Of a stretch of 64,000 bases of DNA, positions 13,601-21,211 are shown one piece after another (the first letter of the stretch is position 1; each line of letters starts with the position of its first letter). The notes under the pieces are model-generated. The model searched no databases and had not been told where the DNA came from. It saw nothing but the letters and a program-made list of their open reading frames with translations. This DNA comes from Primula veris (lineage: Eukaryota; Streptophyta; Magnoliopsida; Ericales; Primulaceae): contig OY821743.1 in the NCBI GenBank assembly GCA_963682055.1, positions 34,582,702 to 34,646,701 on the forward strand, written 5' to 3'. A program made the position numbers and the translations under genes.

Positions 13601-15865
13601 AAATCTTTTCAGCGCAAAAAACACATAAGAGTTTCTATCTTTTTTCAAGTAGTTCTAGTTATCTTTCAAACTGGCTCGTAAAAAGCAGTAGAGCTCAAAA
13701 GCAAAACTAAAAAAAACAGCCAAACAAACTTTCACCTACAAATCAGAGCATAAAAACTTCCACCAATGACCCAAATAAGCCAGCCAATACTATCATAAAT
13801 AGCCTCATAATAATATTGCCAATCATCTAAAGTTTTTAGAAACATTTATTACTCTTTTTGTGTTTAATCGACTCAATGGGGACTAAATATACTATTTAGC
13901 TTAGCCTGAACTTGAAATCTCTAGATTTTTCAAGGAAAATCACCTATTAAATTGGCTAAAAATTGCATTAAAGCTTGAAAAAAAAAAGCAAAACCTTGAA
14001 GTGTAGCCAAATAAACAGTAACCCAAAACTCCAACAAAACAAGCAAATACTATCAACACAGGCTCAGCCACATTGCCAGCTATCCGAATCAAAGTTAATC
14101 GGAACAGATACTAATCCACTACTAAGTCTACTACATTTTAAAATTCACACAATGGGAGACTAAATAGATCATTGAATGAAACTACGAGGACCAATCAGAA
14201 CTTAAAAACTCAAACAAAACAAGCAAATACTCTGTCTATGATAATAGCCTCAAAAGTTCATTGCCAGTTATCTCAATTGAAGTTCATAGCAACAATAATT
14301 AGTCTCATACAACTAAAACTGTAAGCAAAGGGACCATAATAAAACTCCGTATGAAACTTTAAGAACCACAATGCAACCATTATGTATACCGTTTAAGTCT
14401 CCCTCGAGGTTACCAGGGTCAAGAAACCCCGACGCTCATTAAAAACCTCCGGGTTCGGTAAATAACCATATCTTGACGAACTAGCCAGTGAGTAAGCGAG
14501 GACTAAATAAAATATTGAATAAAACTATGAAGACCAAATAAACCTTTACCAACCAATCAGAGCTAAAATTTAACAATCAACGCAAGCCAATACTATCATA
14601 ATATCCACACAGTCACATTACCAATAATCATAATTAAACTAGTAGGGCCCATTTGACATCAACTTTTTTCCCCTTTAAAAAAGCAGTGACAAAAAAAGTT
14701 GCTTGACAAAAGTTGCACTACTGGTCCTTGTTGGACACCACTAGTATAGGTCATTTTTCTACTTATTTTAAAATTTATACTATAGAAACAAATTCATAAA
14801 AATACTACTACTATTGGTATATTTTCGCGAAAAACTAAATGAGCATCAAACACCTAGCTTTTCTGTTTTTTTTTTAACCAAAAGTTATCTGCTTAAAAGC
14901 TACTATTAAAATTAGGAAACCAAACAACTCTTAACTATAAAAAAGCTTAAAAAAAAACTATCAAATCCTTAATTTTTCTACTTAAAACTTATTTTAGTTA
15001 TAAGTCATTTTTCTACTTATTTGAACATATAAGTGACTTTTAACTATACAAGCAAATTCAAAAAATACTACTATTTTTGGTATATTTTTCGCAAAAAACT
15101 TAAAGAGCATCAAACACCTAACTTTTCTACTTTTGTGAACAAAAAGTCACTTACCTGCTTAAAAGCTGCTATTAAAATTAGCAAACCATACAATCTTACT
15201 ATAAAAAGCTATAAAAAAATCGTCAAATTCTTAAATTTTCTGTATTTTTTGGACCCAAAAGTAGCAAACCACACCCCAGTTTTTTTAAAGAAAATGTTTT
15301 TAAATCCCAGTCTGAAACTGTGAAAATTCAGAAAACAGGGGACTAAATAGAACATCAGATGAAACTTTTATCTGCTTAAAACCTACTATAGAACTAGCAA
15401 ACCAAACACCCTAACTATAAAAAGCTCAAAAAACATCAAATTCTTAGTTTTTTAAGCAAAAAGGTTAGAAATCCCAGTCTGAAACTGCTAAAATCAGGAA
15501 AACAAGGGAGTAAATAGAACCTAAGATGAACTAGGAACACCACGAGTGCAATTAATACGTCTACGACTATACAAACACCATAACTACAGAAAGCTAAAAA
15601 TAACAGCAAATTCTTAGTCCAGGTTAAAAATCCCAGTCTGAAACTGTTAGAATTCAGAAAACAGGGGACTAAATAGAACATTAGATGAAACTACTATAAA
15701 AGGATAAAAAAAAAATTGTACCTAAAAAAAAGAAGCTCAAAAACCCCCCATAAATTCTTAGTTTTTTTAAAGGAAAAAGGTTAAAAAGCCGAGCCTGAAA
15801 GTGTTAAACCTCAGAAAACAGGGGACTAAATAGAACAAGAGACGAAACTACAACACCACGAGTGC

Positions 15866-15904
<39 letters not shown>

Positions 15905-16354
15905 AACTGCAAACACTCTTTTAACTGTAAGACGCTTAAAAGCACAAAATACTAAGTTTGTTTAAGGAAAAAGCTTAAAAATCCCAGTGAGAAACTGTTA
16001 AAATACAGAAAACAGAGGACTAAAAAGAACAAAAGAGGAAACTAGAACACAAATGGTGCAATTAATACGTATATATACATACATGCATACCTGTAAGTCT
16101 CCTTCGAGGTTACCCGGGTCGAGAAACCCGACGCTCATTAAAAAACCCGGTCCGGTAAACATCCACAGCTTCGCAAACGAGAAAGGAGGCGTAATCCCAT
16201 CGTCATCGTCGGATGAGGACGATTCAAGATCGACGATCGAGATCTTTTCTGATGGGGAGTATGCGGAGTCGTCTTGGCCGTCGGATTCAATGGACGGTGT
16301 GGATTGGATTGGAAGAAGACGTGATGAGTCGGATTCGTCTCTCGGGTCGGTCAT
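1671..16354 (-). CDS. NRAMP3: NRAMP3/4-type vacuolar divalent metal transporter (five exons)
   Basis: Proton-coupled divalent metal (Fe, Mn, probably Cd) transporter of the plant NRAMP2/3/4/5 clade, expected in the tonoplast and exporting metal from the vacuole. Exons read from splice sites: 16354-16091, 11118-10826, 4286-4150, 3409-2757 and 1895-1671. They join in frame (phases 0, 2, 1, 0) into 523 aa, close to the roughly 510 aa of the family. Visible motifs are an acidic dileucine D9xxxLL14 (the tonoplast sorting type known in this clade), metal-site DPGN at 79-82, metal-site MPH at 255-257, and the [14 protein letters not shown] transport signature near 325-340. Exon 3 starts after a split Cys codon (TG|T). 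The introns are unusually long: intron 2 (6.5 kb) carries a Copia element in the same orientation, and intron 1 (5.0 kb) is made of degenerate repeats including decayed exon 1 copies. Whether it is strictly NRAMP2, 3 or 4 cannot be told without a tree. Confidence 0.93.
5087..5139 (-). repeat. truncated 3' LTR (53 bp) of intronic Copia element
   Basis: Identical to 9774-9826 and flanked outside by target duplicate CTTAT (5082-5086). It joins directly to the end of the Pol reading frame just after the conserved SKLGI-type end of RNase H, with no polypurine tract. The U3 side of the LTR has therefore been deleted. Confidence 0.85.
5105..8176 (-). CDS. pol: Copia Pol: integrase, reverse transcriptase, RNase H
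   Basis: Open for 1023 codons. In order: the end of the protease region ([14 protein letters not shown]), GAG-pre-integrase with HHCC zinc finger (HYRLGHPS...CEACQLGKH), integrase core ([24 protein letters not shown]), reverse transcriptase with the YVDDIIISG active site near residue 665, and RNase H (DADWAGD, TKHIEVD). The last residues are encoded by the 3' LTR remnant because the normal end was deleted. The nominal ATG is probably not a true start, because the frame should continue from Gag/protease. Confidence 0.9.
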   Translation of the reverse strand: MDLLVQWVVKEISIHTTLYLYLSLYVPKFPFNLLSVSQMTKSLHCSVTFSPHSCVFQDLETKKTIGLGHEKDGLYYLDSASFASPSSSALSATVSPLQWHYRLGHPSLAKLKLAIPSLHRVSSLECEACQLGKHHRSSFPSRSISRKSESFDLVHSDIWGPSRTFAHNGFHYFVIFVDDYSRMTWLFLMKKRSELPFILSRFYNEISTQFDKRIKILRSDNALEYVQTIIDSFCGDHGIIHQTSCAHTSQQNGVAERKHRHLLDIARTLLFNMQVPKHFWGDAVLTACHLINRIPSVVLGNCSPFSMLYPNVDPFSVTRIFGCVASVHNLEIGQDKLSPRARKCVFLGYSRTKKGYRCYHPQSRRYFASADVTFFESTSFFTNTGHQLYVDIISETNLSCPNGETISLPMLSQPELVYSSPPLLSPPPDIVYQRTRLRKTLSHEPATTSSQSKVPVVPSPRISSDDLPLALRRGKRTWTQHPIANFVSYHRTSSCFHSFVCALSSVSVPVSHNDALALPGWKHAMDEEMGALYQNQTWELTTLPLGKRPVGCRWVYTVKYQPDGSVERLKARLVAKGYTQTYGVDYRETFSPVARLNSVRILLAVAVGRSWPLYQLDIKNAFLHGKLQEEVYMVQPPGYITSGSEQLVCRLRRSLYGLKQSPRAWFDRFSVVVIDYGFRRSLSDHSVFVRQSSGGIIILIVYVDDIIISGDNANGIDNLKRYLAKKFHTKDLGALRYFLGIEIARSSKGLSLSQRKYVLDLLSETGLLGSRPADTPMDSSVKLSIDSGDIFPDVGRYRRLVGKLIYLTLTRPDITYAVGVVSKFMHAPRYPHFDAVCRILRYLKGSPGRGLLYRSSPSLSVSGFSDADWAGDNSDRRSTSGYCTFIGPNLVTWRSKKQHVVARSTAEAEYRAMAHTASEMLWVRSLLCDFGVSVHDPMPMYCDNQSAIFIANNPVFHERTKHIEVDCHFIRDMLIRKEICTPFVRSESQLGDILTKPLSGPSFRSMCSKLGILVCLCCTHTFT
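8094..9311 (-). CDS. gag: Copia Gag plus start of protease
   Basis: About 405 aa from the first ATG at 9311. It contains the Gag N-terminal region ([15 protein letters not shown] start), the UBN2/retrotran_gag-like core, an RG-rich stretch near residues 230-260, and a CCHC zinc knuckle ([14 protein letters not shown], spacing C-x2-C-x4-H-x4-C). The Copia aspartic protease active site [13 protein letters not shown] lies near the C terminus. The frame ends inside the protease and Pol continues in another frame with an 83-bp overlap. In most Copia elements Gag and Pol are one frame, so this is most simply a single-base frameshift mutation, though a programmed shift cannot be excluded from sequence alone. 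Confidence 0.85.
   Translation of the reverse strand: MAESSNVMTRYSDGPRSITSFKLNNVNYLAWAHAVKIYLRGEKKLNFLTDSPPTANSDDWNSNDAKVMGWLWHSIEPQIANTVAFCETSKTIWDSLAESFSQTSNVLRVYDLYEKIFTTKQNGRPLAEYYGNLKSQWEQLLQHRPFTTDLTQLKQQWEDFMVATLLAGLDSSFSVSKDQILAGETLPTAANAYFRLSRSSSGQPSSGHISPIPTPESSAFIANQGSRGDSRGNFRDGRGGRDFRGNSRGGGRSEGRGSRKCVFCQATNHTEPYCWKKYGKPDYAQNVSGPSTSSPQPVGTPNSGTNDALTSQLNEILQALRLSQPSSSTVTLANSGNVACIASSSASWLIDSGASSHMSGKSSLFTDLSSINHHIILADGSSRPVGGKGNLHPHHSLSLPQSLCA
9761..9773 (-). other. primer-binding site of Copia element
   Basis: On the minus strand, TGGCATCATAGCC follows the 5' LTR immediately. It differs at two positions from the plant Copia PBS that is complementary to initiator methionine tRNA. 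Confidence 0.75.
9774..9945 (-). repeat. 5' LTR of intronic Copia element
   Basis: 172 bp with TGTTA/TAACA inverted ends. The right boundary abuts CTTAT at 9946-9950, matching CTTAT at 5082-5086 on the other side of the element. The inner edge abuts the primer-binding site. The first 53 bp on the plus strand (9774-9826) are identical to 5087-5139. Confidence 0.85.
12483..12580 (-). pseudogene. decayed partial copy of NRAMP exon 1 (3' half), copy A
   Basis: Plus-strand sequence resembles 16087-16190, that is the 3' half of exon 1 plus its donor junction. It keeps CTCGAGGTTACCC, the GCTCATTA block and the GCAAATGAGA block. It lies in intron 1 and ends at the same internal break as the copy at 14386, after which both continue into GACTAAATA intron repeat. 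It is not an exon: the frame is broken. Confidence 0.7.
13284..13517 (-). pseudogene. decayed near-complete copy of NRAMP exon 1, copy B
   Basis: It spans from the donor region through the start codon (CAT at 13515-13517) and the GA-rich 5' leader just beyond (13521-13535), in the same order as the real exon at 16091-16370. In broken frames it still encodes recognisable pieces such as [19 protein letters not shown], compared with [19 protein letters not shown] of the gene. It has lost the segment for the [12 protein letters not shown] region and carries frameshifts. It is a relic first exon inside intron 1. Confidence 0.85.
14386..14480 (-). pseudogene. decayed partial copy of NRAMP exon 1 (3' half), copy C
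   Basis: Keeps AGTCTCCCTCGAGGTTACC, the GACGCTCATTAAAAA block and GGTAAATAACCATA, matching 16095-16180. It ends at the same point as copy A and runs into GAGGACTAAATA repeat. Non-functional. Confidence 0.75.
14750..15256. repeat. two direct copies of a 254-bp intron unit
   Basis: Copies start at 14750 and 15004, each beginning GTCATTTTTCTACTTAT and sharing GCATCAAACACCTA and CTGCTTAAAAGCT blocks. A third, more diverged copy lies at about 12606-12840 within the same intron. Confidence 0.7.
15325..16085. repeat. tandem repeat next to NRAMP exon 1 donor, 160-190 bp period
   Basis: AAACAGGGGACTAAATAGAA recurs near 15332, 15495, 15658, 15818 and 16008, usually followed by GAAACTA...ACACCACGAGTGCAATTAATA. 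The last unit runs directly into the real exon 1/intron 1 boundary at 16090. A perfect (TA)n run occupies about 15870-15902. Confidence 0.75.
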
Positions 16355-16564
16355 GGTTAGAGAGAGAGAGAGATTGTATATACTGTAAATATATAAAAAT
16401 ATATAGGTACGTACAAATTATTAGTAGATATTAGATATAGATTTTTGGAAAAGATACGGATCTGATACGTATATAGGGTTTGGCTGCAACACTGTGATAT
16501 TTGGGCAGTGGTGCTTGTTTGGTTATTTTCCGACTTTTTTTTTTTTTTTTTTCGTGAAAACCGA

Positions 16565-16660
16565 AATCGATCCGAAATTTTTTCGGTTTTTCGGTTTCGG
16601 TTTCGGTTTCGGTCTTTTTCGGTTCGGTTATCGATCCGTTTCGATTTTTACGGTTTTTCG
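16565..16660. repeat. TTTCGG/CGGTTT simple repeat
   Basis: Dense runs of TTTTTCGGTTTCGGTTTCGG and variants. Confidence 0.7.
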
Positions 16661-16779
16661 TTCGGCCCTAGTGTGTGCTACAAATGAACTTAACCAAATC
16701 ACTAAGTTAGGGAAGAATATCATGACACTTTTTTTTTAAGGGAAAAAATAAATTTAGTTTTATTAACAATTTGGGTGTA

Positions 16780-17190
16780 TATTTTTCAAATTTTTCAATT
16801 TGAATATTACATTATAAAAAATTATCCAATTTAGATATCAATCTAAATTAATCACGGAATCATGTCACATGACAGCACGTTCTTGATAAACTTGAACGTA
16901 ATATGGTAATTTTGTCATTCTGTATAAAAATATATCATCTTAAAATAACGTTTCCTCCCAAATTTAGACTATTTGTTAATTTTTGTTACGGGTGAAATTG
17001 TAGAAAAACGTTTTTCTATTATGATATATTTTGATGCAGAATGACAAAATTACTTTCTCACGATAACGTTTGTCAAATACGTGCTGTCATGTGACGTGAT
17101 TCCGTGATTAATTGGTATATTGATTGAAAAGTTTATTATAGTGTGGTACATAAATTAAAATTTTTATTATAATATGTTATGTAAATTAAA
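16780..17190. mobile_element. fold-back MITE
   Basis: Two long arms pair with each other. AATCACGGAATCATGTCACA at about 16850-16869, and on to about 16975, is the reverse complement (with scattered mismatches) of the stretch from about 17025 to 17115. Pairing continues more weakly outward to about 16780 and 17190. The spacer is about 50 bp. No coding capacity. Exact ends and target duplication were not resolved. Confidence 0.7.
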
Positions 17191-17203
17191 AAAATTGCAA
17201 GTC

Positions 17204-17297
17204 AGGCATCTAAATACTTAGAATCACGTGGCTCAGTGTAAATCCCATTTAGGTATCTAAATACTTACAATCACGTGGCTCAGTGTAAATCCCATTT
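17204..17297. repeat. 47-bp tandem duplication
   Basis: 17204-17250 and 17251-17297 differ at two positions; each contains AATCACGTGGCTCAGTGTAA, including a CACGTG palindrome. Confidence 0.9.
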
Positions 17298-17789
17298 GGC
17301 CACCGAAGAAGAATACGAATTTAGAGAGATAAAATCATTTTATTATATTTCTGTAATGTAAAATTACATATCAGTTGAGCTAATAAGCTCGAAATATCTC
17401 TACTCTATAAAGTTAAGAGTGAGAGTCGATCGATCACAAAGTGACACTGACTTACAAGTTTACAGAGAATACAAATTAGTCACTTGTTCTTGACAATACT
17501 AACACTTTAAGGACTAAAGTAATTACAGAAACAATATAACTTCTGTGAAACATTACAAATTGCACCAACACGCTTTAACATTATGTGTTGTCAGTGGCGG
17601 CTCATGCCCAAGTCCAGTAAGGCTTTGACCGGAGTAAAAACTGGGCTGGGCAAACAAAAACAAAATAAAAAATAAAAAAATGGATTAGGTCTTGAACAAC
17701 CAGTACTGTTGGGTCATCCCTATGTGTTACGGTGTGTAAATGAGCCGAACAAATCAAACGTCGGTCATGTGTTGTTGACATGTTGTTTG

Positions 17790-18542
17790 TGTTGGAATAA
17801 TGATTCATAATCATTATTATATGATAGTGAATAAATTGTTATCAATATGGGCATTTTAGTATGTTTAACTATTATGTCTCTTTTTGCATGATAAGTAATT
17901 ATTTATTTGTGTTTTCATATAAATATTTAATTATTTTGATGTAAATGGACTTAGTTAGATAACAAAGTAATAAACCAAAAGGCAGTTGCCTTTCTTACAG
18001 TAATTGGCAGTTGAAGCCAATTTTGGTTTAAGGTCCAATTGTCACTTCCATTTGTGAATGGTTACATTTATTTCAAAAGACACCAAAGGAATTATAAATA
18101 GACCTGTATTATTTTAGAAAATATAGACACAACATAAAAACACTTTCAAAAATCCATTGCATTACTTTTCTCATATAGTTTGATTTAGAGAGAGAGAGTC
18201 TGCATCACCGAATGTCCCTTCGGGCGGTTTGATTACACACCATTTTGGATCACATTGTGAGACCGTTCTATCATGTTAGAACAACGCTCATAGATTCTCA
18301 GATCATGTGGAGGGTAAAACTGTTATTAAAAAGATATGATGATACCATATACTCTGTCCGTATTTAGAATTTCCATGTACAAACAATCAAACAATTTCGC
18401 CAACTAATTCCGTCATTTTCGGTGTACGATACACAACTATTTAATTACTTGAATGTAGTAATTGCATGTTAACAAGAGATAGAATCAGTAACAATATTTA
18501 TTGCATGTTTATATTTATTAATACGAAGTAAAATTCCCAACA
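17790..18542 (+). mobile_element. solo LTR, 753 bp
   Basis: Begins TGTTGGAATAA and ends ATTCCCAACA, the inverted ends typical of Copia LTRs. It is flanked by a perfect 5-bp duplication GTTTG (17785-17789 and 18543-18547). A TATA box TATAAATA lies at 18093-18100, as expected for an LTR promoter reading on the plus strand. There is no internal retroelement sequence, so this is a recombination product of a full element. Confidence 0.88.
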
Positions 18543-18547
18543 GTTTG

Positions 18548-21211
18548 TTCGTTAAGTCATAGTGTTCCGTTTCGTTTATGTTTTGTTTATGTTTGAATGA
18601 ACATGAACCGAACAAACCCAAACCCAATGTATGACAAACAAATCATGATTTGTTCACGAACATTTCGTTAACAATATAAATCTTATAAATTGGATTTAGA
18701 TTTTACAAGTTATACATAAGACATTATTAAATTTATGTCCTTAATTGGATTTGAATTTAGATTTAATTTTTTGACTTACTTAGTCCTTAAACGGTACTCA
18801 TTATTTTGTAAACATTGCTCGTGTGGAAAAATCTTTCACGCAGTATGGTTTTGAAGATTTTATCGTCTTTTTAAATCCATGTCATAATTTATTATAAATC
18901 TTTTCGTAATTTATTATAGTATTAAGGAATCTAACTTATTTTCCGAATTATTAATGAATCAAACTCTTAGACTATTATTGATGAAATGATTATATTGAAA
19001 TGGTAGACAAGCGAGAAACAGTTGCGTTGTTAGACTTTTATGAATCGGAAAACTAACAGTCTGATGAACGAATGAACAGTGTAGCAGTCCGTTCATTGTA
19101 TCTACCATATTTAGTAATATACTTTTCCATATAGCCATAGGTATTGTATTGAAATTTCGTGTTTAAGTGAAATAAAATGCAACTAAGAGTATTCACAGCT
19201 GAATTTATATAATGAGTATTTATTTTATAGATTTAATCAACTTTTATATATTTACATATTTTGTATAACACATGTCTACGGCTTCAGTTTACAAATTCTT
19301 CTCTCCAACAGATTATACAAAATACAGATTTTGTAAATAAAAAATTGTAAACAAGTTCAATATTGAATTGACTTAAAACAACTAAACTATTTATGGAAAA
19401 ATTAAATTGATTAAAAAACATAATTTTTTACACATGTACTTGTGCATATAAACGACCGATATTCAAGAAGCCAAGACTAAATATTACTAATTAACAAATA
19501 ACTATGATTTAACAAATTATTCTTTCTTATTAGACACACAAATTATATCAATACATAACCTGCATACATTTGGAAAAATATATTTAAAATAATAATTCAC
19601 TTTAATACTAATAATTTGAATATGAAAAATGAAAAATATTCCATTTTCTTGGGAATCCATGACAAAAAAATATAGAACTTAAATTAGCAATGATAAAAAA
19701 CAAGTTTTATCTTGTAGGCAAGTGAAAAAAGTGTAATAAATATCTTATAATTGCATGGAGAAAGACGAAAATAAGAAAAATAAAGAAAAACAAAAAGAAA
19801 CGTAGGAAAGAGAATAGAAATGGGAGGATGCAAAGTTCTACACTAATAACTTTATACCATAGCAAGTTGCTGTTAAAATTTGGTTGATATATACAAATCT
19901 TTGTAAAGTAGATGTTATCATACAAAACCTGCCGTGTTGTTTTTCTTCTACAAAATTGCTAAATGTAGCAAAAATGTGTCATTTATAATGACACTTAATA
20001 GTGCTCTAATGTCATCATCCATTTGCAAGGAAAGTTAATAAGTTTTCTTAACTTGTATGAAAAACAATTGATTTTTTTAGATGGAACAATTTTATTTATT
20101 TATTTATTTTTAACAATCGGGACAATAATACTAGCTAGCCAAGCTTACAAAAGTTTTTCATAAAGAAAATGGATTTCCTCACACATTTTTACTATCCAAA
20201 AAATCAACTTACATTACATGGCATATTTACCTCATCAAAAATTTTGATTTTTATTAATATTAGATTTAACAATTTTTTTAATTTTAATTAATATTTAAAT
20301 TTAGGATAAATTCAACTAGTGTTCTATTATATTTTTATTTAGGTTTTAGTCGGTTCTATTTTTAGATTGAACATATTTTATTTTATTTTAATTATTATTT
20401 AAATTTAGGGTATAATCAATTAGGGTTCTAGTATATTTTTATTTGAGTTTTTAGTAGGTTGATTTTTTATTACATGGAGTGACTTTTACTGTCATCTTCT
20501 AAAAAAATTTATTCAAACGTTAATGTCAAAATTTGACAACAAGTTTTTTAATAGCAATACAAATAAACGATATGTATAAATGAATAACTAGAAGAATTAA
20601 TATATAATTAGTGTTGAGAATGATATGACTCTTTTTTCATAATAGATATTATTTTTTGACACGTGTTAAAAAAATGACTAGCATTATTTCATATTATCGG
20701 ATATAATTTTTGAATAAGTTTTATGAATGCCTATATATCACTATTTTCACAATGGCCCGCCCATCAATTTAAATTATTGTGTACTCAAATCATACACAAT
20801 TTACTCTTCATCACACGTGCTTCTTAATTGATCTAAATGTCTTAACTTGTCTCCATCATAATTCAATCGCTAGAAATCGAAAAAAAACTTCAAAGTGAGG
20901 GTATAATTATCAAATATATATATATATATAAATGATTCCGGCACATAAAAAATTCGCAGGGAAAATGGTAATGAATTAAGACACAAAAAACAAAAGTGCA
21001 ATTGAAAAATAAAAACTTTTGACATCCTGAAAATATTACATTCTCCAAAACATTTAATAGAAGAAAAAAAATCATATACATAATAACGGCTACATAAAAA
21101 CATATAGCGATACAGCTATTTATTGTTAATAAAGTTTATTAAGGCGTTTGAAACATGATGCATGAGCATGAGCATCGATCATTTTATTTAGAAGGAAAGT
21201 AAGTCGAAGGC
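18548..21211. other. gene-free AT-rich stretch
   Basis: No gene recognised. Contains a diverged tandem pair at about 20287-20466 (period near 107 bp, sharing ATTTAAATTTAGG and TATATTTTTATTTAG blocks) and short TA runs near 20917-20930. The part nearest 21211 should hold the 3' UTR of the minus-strand P450. Confidence 0.5.

Larger units (their letters stand above)
10620..14700. repeat. degenerate intron repeat, about 260-bp spacing, around NRAMP exon 2
   Basis: A core of the form AAACCTTCACCTACCAATC, then AGAGCTAAAAACTTCAAC, then CAATACTATCATAATAGCCTC recurs with heavy divergence. The CAATACTATC element starts near 10670, 11671, 11932, 12210, 12330, 13131, 13785, 14045, 14225 and 14587. Several spacings are close to 260 bp; others are longer or shorter through indels. 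Units often end in ATGGGGACTAAATA and then a donor-junction-like stretch. The start of the core resembles the real exon 2/intron 2 junction at 10770-10835. Confidence 0.7.
16355..17789. other. intergenic region upstream of NRAMP
   Basis: Contains the GA-rich 5' leader of NRAMP (16359-16373) and TATA-like AT stretches at 16378-16405. CGGTTT-type simple repeats fill 16565-16660. A fold-back element and a 47-bp tandem duplication are listed separately. A CAGTGGCGGCTC motif at 17592 resembles the end of a hAT-like element. No gene seen. Confidence 0.5.

Noticed and set aside
16053..16434. Plus-strand frames over NRAMP exon 1
   Set aside because: Opposite-strand shadows of exon 1 and its leader; no domain.
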